A stretch of DNA of 64,000 bases from Polynucleobacter sp. MWH-Braz-FAM2G (GTDB taxonomy: Bacteria; Pseudomonadota; Gammaproteobacteria; Burkholderiales; Burkholderiaceae): the NCBI RefSeq assembly GCF_018687635.1, contig NZ_CP061300.1:372001-436000 (forward strand), in the 5' to 3' direction. Every line of letters begins with the position of its first letter. Position 1 is the first letter of the stretch. This document shows positions 1 through 7,326 of this stretch, in pieces. Below the pieces are notes generated by a model. It made no database searches and was not told the DNA's origin. It saw only the letters and a list, made by a program, of their open reading frames with translations. The position numbers and the translations under genes were made by a program.

Positions 1-31
1 CATTATTCATTTTATAGGAAGATAAGCTGAA

Positions 32-475
32 CTAGTGCCTTGGATTGCCTTTGAGGTGATGGTCTCCATTGCGAGATTTTGTAGCTATATGAACTGTAAA
101 AATGGCAATAAAAATTAAGCCGCTAATCCAATGGGTATCGATGACTCCATCTCGAATTTCTTCGGGGCCGTAGTAAAGCAGTGCCCCAGAAATAACTAAC
201 ACCGCCAAGAAGCTTAATTGACTAAAGCCGCTTATCCACTTGTTCTTTGACTTATAGCCCGCTTTGATATGAAAAGTCAGCACCGAACCAAGCGCAAGAG
301 TGGCAAGCATTGCTGCAATGCCATGGGCAACCAAAACTAGATGAGTTCCAAGCATAGCGCATTGGATCTGAAATTGATGTCCTAGTAAATAAAGTAAGCC
401 CGTGATGGAGCAGGTGATCATGCCATATAGGACGAAGGATTTTTGCCAGCTAGGCATTTTTCCAAGTCGGCTCAT
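32..475 (-). CDS. Four-helix membrane protein with paired histidines, cytochrome b-like
   Basis: A 147-residue integral membrane protein with about four hydrophobic helices (roughly residues 12-32, 43-66, 82-102 and 113-131). Histidines lie in or beside the helices at 45, 51, 69, 115 and 129, an arrangement that would suit b-type heme ligation; this is inference, not a recognised family assignment. It is the last gene of the Fur-box operon, and its start overlaps the apbE stop by 4 bases (ATGA), so translational coupling is likely. Beside an exported FMN-binding protein and a flavin transferase, the natural guess is that it passes electrons across the inner membrane to the flavoprotein. The C-terminus is hydrophilic and histidine-rich. 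Confidence 0.75.
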   Translation of the reverse strand: MSRLGKMPSWQKSFVLYGMITCSITGLLYLLGHQFQIQCAMLGTHLVLVAHGIAAMLATLALGSVLTFHIKAGYKSKNKWISGFSQLSFLAVLVISGALLYYGPEEIRDGVIDTHWISGLIFIAIFTVHIATKSRNGDHHLKGNPRH

Positions 476-1293
476 GCGGCAATCCTTAATGCTTGCGCCG
501 AAAAGTACTTAAAACAAGGGTGATGAGTATTGTGAGATAAGGCTAGAACTTTAGTGAGTGCATCGGCATAGACACATTCTTTAGCAAGAATGGAAAAAGA
601 CTCATGTACTTCAACATGCGCTTCAGAAGAGTGTTGTGCGATGGGATTAATGATATGGCTTTGCAATTGATCTCTTTTTGCAAAGTAAAGACTACTTGTT
701 GCGATTGCCCCATTGATCAATGAACCTATTTCAACGACCTCATCAGGCAGGATTGGATTGCGAACCTGAATTTGTCGAGATGTATCGCCAAATACTCTTA
801 AGTCTCCTCCTGCATTCACAACGCCCGACTGTATACCTTCAGAGATTAATACTCTGACTGCCATGTCTACCGCAAAGCCCTTGGCTATACCACCAAGATC
901 TAGACAAACTGGACGAGAAGACCTGATTAGATCGGGTGCTAAAAATTGAATATCTTGTATACCCCCTAAATTGTGGTTGCTAAGCGTGATGTGATTAGGT
1001 AGCAGGCCGGCAGCAACTAGGCGATGACCGATGCCACAATCAAAAAGGCCGTTGGATTTCTGATTTATCTCTTTGGAAATCTTCAGTACTTGCGCAGTCC
1101 ATGGATGAATTTCTACCGCTTTAACATGAGCTTCTTGATTAATGCGACTTAATTCACTTTGCGAATTGTGAAAGCTCATCAAATCATGAACTATTTGAAT
1201 GGCGCTGAACGCATTATCGACTGCCGCTTGATTCTCGGGTCCATCAATGGTGATCTCAACATAGGTGCCCAATAAGGGCTTGCAGCGAACCAT
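472..1293 (-). CDS. apbE: FAD:protein FMN transferase, ApbE family
   Basis: ApbE-type flavin transferase, which moves FMN from FAD to a threonine of an acceptor protein and needs a divalent metal. Family motifs are visible: the LDLGGIAKGFAVD block (residues about 131-143), NAGGD (160-164), the ATSS block, and a C-terminal YADALTK block. At 273 residues it is shorter than the usual 320-350. It starts directly at the family core, with no signal peptide or lipobox. An in-frame stop two codons upstream rules out a longer N-terminus, so the enzyme appears cytoplasmic although ApbE is usually exported. The FMN-binding acceptor candidate is encoded 7 bases upstream. Confidence 0.9.
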   Translation of the reverse strand: MVRCKPLLGTYVEITIDGPENQAAVDNAFSAIQIVHDLMSFHNSQSELSRINQEAHVKAVEIHPWTAQVLKISKEINQKSNGLFDCGIGHRLVAAGLLPNHITLSNHNLGGIQDIQFLAPDLIRSSRPVCLDLGGIAKGFAVDMAVRVLISEGIQSGVVNAGGDLRVFGDTSRQIQVRNPILPDEVVEIGSLINGAIATSSLYFAKRDQLQSHIINPIAQHSSEAHVEVHESFSILAKECVYADALTKVLALSHNTHHPCFKYFSAQALRIAA

Positions 1294-1300
1294 AAGTTAT

Positions 1301-1858
1301 TTATTTCCCGCTAATGATTTTGGCGGGTGTATTTTTTAGAGCCAAGTCGTATAAGACTGTCACTCGTTTCACGCCATCAGTAATATGCTTACACGAAAGC
1401 GTTGCTCCGCCGATATTTTGTATATCCTGGTTAAGCTTAATAGGGTCGCTGATTGTTTTGCCTACAAATTGTTTACGCCATTGAGGTTCTGCTACCTCAT
1501 ACCCATAAGATTCAACGTATTCCAGAATTTCAATCCCCAAAATCGCGCCTGCTGGACTAAGGGCTACTGCATAAGTAACCATTTCGTGTTTACCAATTAC
1601 CTCGTCAATAACTAGCCAGCTACCATCAGATGCTTTCCAGATGCGCTCACCTTGAAATGCATGGCGAATGCTGGAGGCTACGCGCATCTTCTCTTGAAGG
1701 TCTTCGGTAATGATGATGGGGTTTTTGCTTAGTGTCTTATTTGGGAAAAGAATTTTCTGAGCTTGCTCTGCAGAAATATAAATTTTTGCTTGAGCAATGA
1801 TCGGTGTGCTCATGATTGCCACACCAAGAATTGCTAGGGGATTGGGTTTCCAGTACAT
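1301..1858 (-). CDS. Exported FMN-binding domain protein, likely ApbE substrate
   Basis: A 185-residue protein with an N-terminal signal-like hydrophobic stretch ending near AQA (residues 22-24) and a C-terminal FMN-binding domain like those of NqrC and RnfG. The likely flavinylation site is GGATLS around Thr153, matching the SGAT-type motif to which ApbE couples FMN. It lies 7 bases upstream of apbE, which strongly supports an enzyme-substrate pair. Its role is probably that of a periplasmic one- or two-electron carrier; the final acceptor is unknown. Fur boxes far upstream suggest that the whole operon is expressed under iron limitation. No strong ribosome binding site is visible before the chosen ATG. 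Confidence 0.85.
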   Translation of the reverse strand: MYWKPNPLAILGVAIMSTPIIAQAKIYISAEQAQKILFPNKTLSKNPIIITEDLQEKMRVASSIRHAFQGERIWKASDGSWLVIDEVIGKHEMVTYAVALSPAGAILGIEILEYVESYGYEVAEPQWRKQFVGKTISDPIKLNQDIQNIGGATLSCKHITDGVKRVTVLYDLALKNTPAKIISGK

Positions 1859-1900
1859 AGGGTATAAACAGTAGAGTTTGAAATTAAGTATGCAAATGAA

Positions 1901-2080
1901 TTACGTAGCGAGTAACTCATTCACTTCACAGCAAAGTTCTTGAATATTGGGATCCAGGTCTTGTTGTTCAGCCAATGCTTCAAATAGTAGTAATGCTCTA
2001 CCTCTTGCGAATGGGCATTGAGTGGATTGAAACTTAACCAGATAGCTTAGGGCGCCTACTAATAAATTCTGAATTTCCAT
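1901..2080 (-). CDS. Small 59-residue protein in the Fur-box operon
   Basis: An open frame of 59 codons from an ATG preceded by a good Shine-Dalgarno sequence (GGAGAA, about 6 bases upstream). The product begins MEIQNLLVGALSY and contains Cys22 and a Cys50-Cys51 pair. It is predicted to be mostly helical and has no signal peptide. It sits 13 bases after the barrel-like gene and 42 bases before the FMN-binding gene, so it is co-oriented and probably co-transcribed. I do not recognise the family. Its length would make it easy for gene callers to miss. The real evidence is the RBS, the tight spacing and the clean frame filling the gap. Confidence 0.6.
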   Translation of the reverse strand: MEIQNLLVGALSYLVKFQSTQCPFARGRALLLFEALAEQQDLDPNIQELCCEVNELLAT

Positions 2081-2093
2081 ATGTGTTCTCCAA

Positions 2094-3014
2094 TCAATTC
2101 AGAGGGAAGCCAACTTTGACAATAAATTCATTCACGGAGTGGCTATCCCACACGCGAGCATTCGAGCACTCTGCTTCGCCACCGCCCATACAGGTTCCGC
2201 CTGCAAGTTGGTAGCGCCATGCTCCAGTGACCCACCAATCTTTTGCTGCATAGTGCATATTTGGGCCAATGAAGGTGGCGCGCTGAACCTGATTGCGTAA
2301 ATTCAATTCTGAATAGTCGTTATGAAACCGAGCCTCTACACCCGCAGACCATTTAGGTGCAAATCGATAGCTAGCACCTATTAAAAAATCCAACATTGAT
2401 TCAGGTACATTACCGTTTTCAATAAACTTCAAGCGCTCATTGGCAACTACGACGTTACCTGCCAGAATAAGTCGATCATCAATAAAGTTTGACTGCAGCA
2501 ATAATCGCGCTTCAATCTCATCTTTGTTTCTACCCCAAGTCGGCTCAAGATAGAGGCCCACTCCCACTGGCGAAGTTACTGGATTGGTGATGCGGTAGAT
2601 TGCCTCTAGAGAGCCGCCTTCGATTCCACTTTTTCTATAGGGGGTAGAAGGATCGTGAGAAGAAGGGACGCCATAACCGCCCGTACAAGTGGGCGAGTCA
2701 CCGCATGCCTCAGGGTTTGTGTAATTTTGATTTGCGCTCGTGTAGTAGGAATTGATGTACCCAGCGATTTGCAAATCATTGGTCAACCCATATTCAAGTT
2801 CCGTTCTTGCAGTCCAGGCGTTATATGTACCTGATGCTTGCTGCTGATTTAGTTGTAGGCGCTGCTCAAATTCAAGCTTACCTTTTGGCTGTAAATCAAG
2901 CGTATAGATCCAGCCAAATACCCCCTCTCCAGCATGAGCAAAAGAAAGATGAAGGGTGGTAACAAGAAAGATGCTAAAGGCAACGAGTCTTTTAATGGTC
3001 AATTTCATGGTCAT
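2094..3014 (-). CDS. Exported beta-barrel-like protein, DUF6662-like
   Basis: A 306-residue protein with a signal peptide (cleavage near AHA, about residue 28). The mature part alternates polar and aromatic residues as in outer-membrane beta-strands and ends in a hydrophobic strand (VKVGFPLN). The opening of the mature chain (GEGVFGWIYTLDLQPKGK) resembles the DUF6662 family from memory; function in that family is unknown. Two ATGs (3014 and 3008) are possible. It is the first gene after the double Fur box, so iron-responsive expression is likely. Being first in an operon with a flavinylated carrier suggests an outer-membrane partner or pore for the same system, which is inference. Confidence 0.75.
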   Translation of the reverse strand: MTMKLTIKRLVAFSIFLVTTLHLSFAHAGEGVFGWIYTLDLQPKGKLEFEQRLQLNQQQASGTYNAWTARTELEYGLTNDLQIAGYINSYYTSANQNYTNPEACGDSPTCTGGYGVPSSHDPSTPYRKSGIEGGSLEAIYRITNPVTSPVGVGLYLEPTWGRNKDEIEARLLLQSNFIDDRLILAGNVVVANERLKFIENGNVPESMLDFLIGASYRFAPKWSAGVEARFHNDYSELNLRNQVQRATFIGPNMHYAAKDWWVTGAWRYQLAGGTCMGGGEAECSNARVWDSHSVNEFIVKVGFPLN

Positions 3015-3039
3015 TTCAGGTGGATTGAAAAAATCTCTA

Positions 3040-3058
3040 ATTGAGAACGATTCTCAAT
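3040..3058. promoter_or_regulatory. Fur box 1
   Basis: A 19-base inverted repeat with arms ATTGAGAA and TTCTCAAT around CGA, matching the TGAGAA-N3-TTCTCA form of Fur operators common in betaproteobacteria. It lies 26 bases upstream of the first gene of the minus-strand flavin operon, where Fur would block transcription when iron is plentiful. Confidence 0.85.
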
Positions 3059-3067
3059 ATAACATTA

Positions 3068-3086
3068 AATGAGAATGATTCTCAAC
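3068..3086. promoter_or_regulatory. Fur box 2
   Basis: A second operator, core TGAGAATGATTCTCA, 28 bases (center to center) from the first. Two boxes nearly three helical turns apart allow adjacent Fur dimers to bind the same face. The divergent DUF3820 gene starts about 75 bases away, so it could share this control. Confidence 0.85.
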
Positions 3087-3161
3087 TGATGTAAATGACC
3101 ATGGTTTAAATAATGACGAAATCTGTAAGCTTTTTATCCTTTGCTTGTAAGATTTCTAGAA

Positions 3162-3404
3162 ATGAGTCCTGAATCCTTGGAAAAACTGGTTTTAATGAAA
3201 ATGCCCTTTGGAAAATATGCGAGGCATGCGTTGGCCGATTTACCAGGCAATTACTTGGCATGGTTTGCTCGAGAAGGATTTCCCAAGAGCGAGCTCGGTC
3301 AACTATTGGAATTGATGCATACCCTTGACCACAATGGTTTACGTGGTTTATTGGCGCCAATACAGCGCGCTCATGGAATACAAGCTAAATCTAAATTACT
3401 TTGA
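3162..3404 (+). CDS. DUF3820 family protein
   Basis: A small protein of 80 residues with the DUF3820 signature: MPFGKY near residue 14, then ALADLPGNYLAWFAREGFPKS. The function is unknown; family members have been called putative quorum-sensing-regulated virulence factors, but that label is weak. A TTG at 3141 would add seven residues. The ATG at 3162 is preferred because homologues, as I recall them, begin a short distance before the MPFGKY motif. The gene diverges from the Fur-box operon. The last 9 bases overlap the 3' end of the convergent nuclease gene. Confidence 0.8.
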   Translation: MSPESLEKLVLMKMPFGKYARHALADLPGNYLAWFAREGFPKSELGQLLELMHTLDHNGLRGLLAPIQRAHGIQAKSKLL

Positions 3405-4421
3405 ACGAACGATGAGAGTAACGCGATTACGTTCGTAACTTACAGAGGTGGACTCTGGCGGGCTGCTTTGTAAGATACTGACCTGGAGTTTGGTTTGAGT
3501 TTCAATTTGGGTGGCAATCTGTTTTGCTAAATTTTCATTGCGATCGTATTGAATCTGAATGCTTTCAACTCTACCTGCCTTGATGTTGCTGATGACACTA
3601 TTGAGTTTATTGGCTGAATATTCATCAAAAAATACGGGGTACCAACCTCCTATCAAAGGCTTTACCTCTTTTGCTATTGGTGGCTCTAAGGTTTTGTTAG
3701 TGCCTCCAGTTGAGGTATTGCCAATCGGAAGTTGAAAGTCGATTCCTGTTTTTTGGACCAATTCTGCATAGGAGATGGGTGGAGTCATCCGAGCCTCATT
3801 CGTATTCTCAATCCAGTATGCCCAAGCATGATTTTTGGCTGGATCGTAAACCAGCTTATATAAATGGCTGGGAATAGTGACTTGGCTTTTGCCGATACTC
3901 CCAGCTTTACCCGTAGAGCCTGTAAAGACATAGACATCTCCAGGTGCTCTTTTAACGTATGCCCGCGTGGGCTCCTCCACATTCTTGGCCCAAATGCCCT
4001 GATTATTCTGTCTTGCTTGGGGCATCATATTGGCTAGAGAGAAGGATTGAGCCATTGAGCGCTCATTACTCATATCTCCAGCAGGCGCATTATGGCCACG
4101 GTCGTACCCACTGCCGCGGTAATCCGATAGCAGGGATCTTTCAGAAAAGGGCAGTCTAGCTTCTTCATAGAATTGATTGCTTCTACGTGGGTGGGGAGCT
4201 GACAACTGTTCTTTGTTTAGCTTCTCCACTGTATAGATGGGCTTCTTATCCTCGGGTGAGTACAAGATCGCAAAACTATCCATGCAGAGGTCGCGACCTA
4301 CCTGTGAGCTACTTGGAATTTTCTGGTTTGGAAAGAGGTCCTTGCAGTCATCAAATAGTGCAAAGGCATTTAATGAGATGGTTAGCGCGACTAGGGCAAA
4401 GACTTTTTGAAGAATTCTCAT
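3396..4421 (-). CDS. Exported DNA/RNA non-specific endonuclease (NucA/EndoG family)
   Basis: A His-Me-finger nuclease with the diagnostic DRGH motif (in YDRGHNAPAGDM), whose His is the general base. It is followed by the NMMPQ...NQGIW segment carrying the metal-binding Asn. The ATG at 4421 gives a 341-residue protein opening with a signal peptide (MRILQKVFALVALTISLNAFA), so the enzyme should act in the periplasm or outside. The open frame extends 43 codons further upstream, but that stretch is unlike a family N-terminus. Possible roles are nutrient scavenging from extracellular DNA or degradation of incoming DNA. No inhibitor gene is seen next to it. Confidence 0.85.
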   Translation of the reverse strand: MRILQKVFALVALTISLNAFALFDDCKDLFPNQKIPSSSQVGRDLCMDSFAILYSPEDKKPIYTVEKLNKEQLSAPHPRRSNQFYEEARLPFSERSLLSDYRGSGYDRGHNAPAGDMSNERSMAQSFSLANMMPQARQNNQGIWAKNVEEPTRAYVKRAPGDVYVFTGSTGKAGSIGKSQVTIPSHLYKLVYDPAKNHAWAYWIENTNEARMTPPISYAELVQKTGIDFQLPIGNTSTGGTNKTLEPPIAKEVKPLIGGWYPVFFDEYSANKLNSVISNIKAGRVESIQIQYDRNENLAKQIATQIETQTKLQVSILQSSPPESTSVSYERNRVTLIVRSK

Positions 4422-4795
4422 GGGTTCTAAGTGTAGGACTTGTTGCGACCGTCCGGTACTACCCGTAGAAAATAAAGCCCTGAAAAACACTAGATGTATG
4501 GTTTTGGAGACGAAAAATTTATTCCAAATCGTAAAAAAGTCGTATTTCACCCATTTTTTTATAGAGTGAAATTAGTGCTTCTTAACTTTTATAAGCTATT
4601 GATTTAGTTGAACTATATGCCAACTGGGAAGTTCTTATTAGGGATCTCCCGAATTTATAGATCAAAAAGTTATGAATATTCATTCTTATATTCTTGACTT
4701 GATATAAGAAACTTCTTAGGATGACCCATGTTTTTTAAATATTGCGATGCAACATATATCTAAATTTTAGTTATATGTGGTTCCGCAAAAAATGA
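4422..4795. other. AT-rich intergenic region between divergent genes
   Basis: A 374-base spacer between the divergent nuclease and transglycosylase genes. It is clearly more AT-rich than its surroundings, particularly from 4550 to 4795. It must contain both promoters. I see no convincing gene, RNA or strong hairpin in it. Confidence 0.5.
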
Positions 4796-5785
4796 ATGAG
4801 TAAATGTCTATCAAACAATTTGAATGAAATGCAGGGTGTGCAGCCTAATGTGCTGACCGCCAAAGAACTGCTTTCCCATGCCATGGCTCCAGTCTATCGA
4901 GTCATCAATGGCTTGCTCGTTGTTACTGTATTCATGGTGGTTGGACTTTGGCTTTCTGGTAATGGAACCGGTGCTGGCGCCTTTGACCTGGCTCGTATCT
5001 TGGTTCCTGACGAAGCGCGCCACATTGTTTGGAGCAACGGCTTTGGCATGCTCAATCAATCTTCAGAGGCCCATGAGGCTGCGGCTCAAACCGCGGATAA
5101 CGATATTGCGGCGGTGATCTATAACAAGTCTAAAGTGGCAAATGCCGCCGGCTTTGAGAGCGCCAAACAGCAAACAGTCGCCTTGCTGATGCCTTCAGTT
5201 GCTCAATTGCAAGTGAAATCCATTTCACACTTATCTGATCGCATCCCTACTTCCAAGATAGATCCTCAGGCTTTAGATAGCAATTTAATGGGGTCTATTC
5301 AGAATCAACGGGCTGTCGCTGATTTCTACGAAAAAAAATACAACCTTGATCGTGCCAAGATAGAAGAATATGTATCTAAAACTATTTTGATTGCAAAAGA
5401 AGTCAATATTGATCCAGTGCTTTTATTAGCGGTGATAGCTGTAGAGTCAAATTTCAACCCAAATACTAAGAGCCATGCAGGTGCCGAGGGTCTCATGCAA
5501 GTGATGACTTCTGTACATAAAGATAAATATGCAATCTTTGGTGGAACTACAGAGGCTACTAAACCCGAAGTGAACATTCGTGTTGGCGCCTATATCTTGA
5601 AATATTTAATTGCCACAGCTGGTTCATTGCGTAATGGTTTGAAATACTATGTTGGCGCAGCGAATGCAGATGATGATGGTGGATATTCAGATAAGGTGAT
5701 GGCTGAAAGAAATCGCTTAATTGGCTTGTGCCAAAATCGTTCTACCAATCGCTTAACTTTAAATGGCAAAGACATTCGTTCTTAA
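4796..5785 (+). CDS. Membrane-anchored lytic transglycosylase (SLT domain)
   Basis: A 329-residue protein with one membrane segment at about residues 35-55, so the bulk is periplasmic. The C-terminal half is a soluble lytic transglycosylase domain: the catalytic Glu is in LAVIAVESNFNP (around residue 222), followed by GAEGLMQVM and the LKYYVGAAN block that matches the N-A-G motif of the family. It would cleave the MurNAc-GlcNAc bond of peptidoglycan with formation of the 1,6-anhydro ring. The region between membrane helix and domain (residues 60-180) is Ala/Ser-rich and likely extended. It stands alone, followed by a good intrinsic terminator. Confidence 0.85.
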   Translation: MSKCLSNNLNEMQGVQPNVLTAKELLSHAMAPVYRVINGLLVVTVFMVVGLWLSGNGTGAGAFDLARILVPDEARHIVWSNGFGMLNQSSEAHEAAAQTADNDIAAVIYNKSKVANAAGFESAKQQTVALLMPSVAQLQVKSISHLSDRIPTSKIDPQALDSNLMGSIQNQRAVADFYEKKYNLDRAKIEEYVSKTILIAKEVNIDPVLLLAVIAVESNFNPNTKSHAGAEGLMQVMTSVHKDKYAIFGGTTEATKPEVNIRVGAYILKYLIATAGSLRNGLKYYVGAANADDDGGYSDKVMAERNRLIGLCQNRSTNRLTLNGKDIRS

Positions 5786-5813
5786 GATTTAAAGTTTCGT
5801 AGTCAATTAATAT

Positions 5814-5837
5814 AAAAGCCACCCTAGGGTGGCTTTT
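5814..5837. terminator. Intrinsic terminator after the transglycosylase gene
   Basis: Perfect 12-base inverted repeat (AAAAGCCACCCT / AGGGTGGCTTTT) with T-runs in both directions. It sits between convergent genes and can serve both. Confidence 0.85.
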
Positions 5838-5875
5838 GTTTTGCTGTAATTGGCAATCAGTTATAGGTATTGTGA

Positions 5876-6223
5876 TTAGTTAACGCCATGTAATTCCACA
5901 TCAAATACTAGGGTGGCATTAGGAGGTATTACGCCACCAGCGCCACGCGGTCCATAGCCCATTTCTGAAGGAATGATGAGTGTTCGCTTACCACCAATTT
6001 TCATACCAGCTACGCCTTCATCCCAACCCTTAATAACATGTCCGGCGCCCAAGGGAAAGCTGAAGAGTTGACCACGGTCTAATGAGCTGTCAAATTTCTG
6101 CCCTTTATGTTCGGGTGCATTTTCATCATAGAGCCATCCTGTGTAATGAACGTCTACATGATTTCCAGCCGTTGCTTCTTTTCCGTCCCCAACTACAGTA
6201 TCGATTTTCTTAAGTTCGCTCAT
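5876..6223 (-). CDS. FKBP-type peptidyl-prolyl cis-trans isomerase
   Basis: A single FKBP domain of 115 residues. Conserved features include [14 protein letters not shown], the [19 protein letters not shown] block and the C-terminal [14 protein letters not shown] strand, which together build the active-site pocket. There is no signal peptide, so it is a cytoplasmic proline isomerase and chaperone. The ribosome binding site is AGGAAA just upstream of the ATG. It diverges from the DUF6352-like gene with only about 60-85 bases between starts. Confidence 0.93.
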   Translation of the reverse strand: MSELKKIDTVVGDGKEATAGNHVDVHYTGWLYDENAPEHKGQKFDSSLDRGQLFSFPLGAGHVIKGWDEGVAGMKIGGKRTLIIPSEMGYGPRGAGGVIPPNATLVFDVELHGVN

Positions 6224-6309
6224 GATTTTTTCCTATTTCACGCAAATTGAGTGGCTAGTATATTCTGAGCCCTGAAACATTGATGGCAAACCAACTAAAG
6301 CTAAAGCAC

Positions 6310-7326
6310 ATGACAAACTATTGGGTAAATTCTGGATACAACTCCCTAGCAATTAGCCCTGACAACCAATTGCTGGTCACGGACGACTTTTTGCGAACTT
6401 ATATGGAGAGACCAGAGCTTAAGTTAGTGCCTGAGTCTTGTTCGGTTGAACGTGCCTTGCATCAACGTCTAGTTGAAAGCCCTCGATCTGACGTAAGTGA
6501 AGACGAAATTAAGGGCATGGCTGACGAGGATACTCAGGAAAACTATCGTGTCTGGTTGCGTTATCGATCACGCCTGTTATCAGCAAGCTCATTAGAGGCT
6601 TTTTATATGAGTTTATTTAAAGGTGCTGGCGTTGATGTCCCGCCCTTATTTGTATCTCAGTTAGCCCAAATTTTTGTAAGACATATTCTTGGGGATAAGG
6701 CGCATCCTTTAGAAGTACGCATGAGCGAGCTATTTTTTAGAACCCAGAAGATTAGTGTCATAGAGGATGGCATTGTGATGGGTGCTGATGAAGAGGTAGT
6801 TGCCCGCAATGCGCAAGCTGGGGATGCTGGAAACATTATGGATTTACTGAAGGGTAAATCGATGAAAATGCGTTCGGCTGATCTAGACGTTATTTATGAA
6901 GAAAATGCAGAGCAATACTGGGGTCGAAATGAAGATTTTGATTTAGCCGTCCAATTGAATTTTGGTCATGAGCCTATTAATCATTTTTGTCGTGTCTTAG
7001 AAAAATGGATAAACCATTTCTTAGGTGTTGTCGTACGCATTACACCGATGCAACAGATTATTGATCCCAAGTGGTCATGGCATGTTGGCCTAGATGCGTC
7101 AGCCACTCAGATACTCAATAAGCTATACAACAAAGAGCTAGTTGAGCAAGATGAGTTGGAGAGGGTGATTTGTTTGTTTCGCTTGGACTTTCTTGATGAG
7201 GCGGCGGCAACTCAAGCGCAAAGCGGTAAGCCTGTATACATGGCAATTGCTATGAATGAACAAAATCAGTTGAAGTTAAAACCCCAAAACCTGCTATTCA
7301 ACCTACCGCTTGCAAAAACTTCCTAG
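6310..7326 (+). CDS. Uncharacterised protein, DUF6352-like
   Basis: A protein of 338 residues from the ATG at 6310, chosen because homologues as I recall open with a Trp-containing MT-x-[YF]-W motif as in MTNYWVNSGYNSL; an ATG at 6283 would add nine residues. The chain is acidic, soluble and has no signal peptide or membrane helix. Visible features are a VTDDFLR motif near the N-terminus and a FDLAVQLNFGHEPINHFCRVLEKWI stretch in the middle whose role is unknown. The family is conserved in betaproteobacteria and has no assigned function. Its neighbours (an FKBP and an MFS gene on the other strand) do not suggest one. Confidence 0.75.
   Translation: MTNYWVNSGYNSLAISPDNQLLVTDDFLRTYMERPELKLVPESCSVERALHQRLVESPRSDVSEDEIKGMADEDTQENYRVWLRYRSRLLSASSLEAFYMSLFKGAGVDVPPLFVSQLAQIFVRHILGDKAHPLEVRMSELFFRTQKISVIEDGIVMGADEEVVARNAQAGDAGNIMDLLKGKSMKMRSADLDVIYEENAEQYWGRNEDFDLAVQLNFGHEPINHFCRVLEKWINHFLGVVVRITPMQQIIDPKWSWHVGLDASATQILNKLYNKELVEQDELERVICLFRLDFLDEAAATQAQSGKPVYMAIAMNEQNQLKLKPQNLLFNLPLAKTS

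Noticed and set aside
3106..3360. Minus-strand open frame opposite the DUF3820 gene
   Set aside because: The plus-strand frame carries the conserved family motif; the reverse frame has none.
4619..4722. Partially repeated TTCTTA-AGG segments upstream of the transglycosylase gene
   Set aside because: The similarity between copies is imperfect and the sequence is AT-rich enough for it to be chance.
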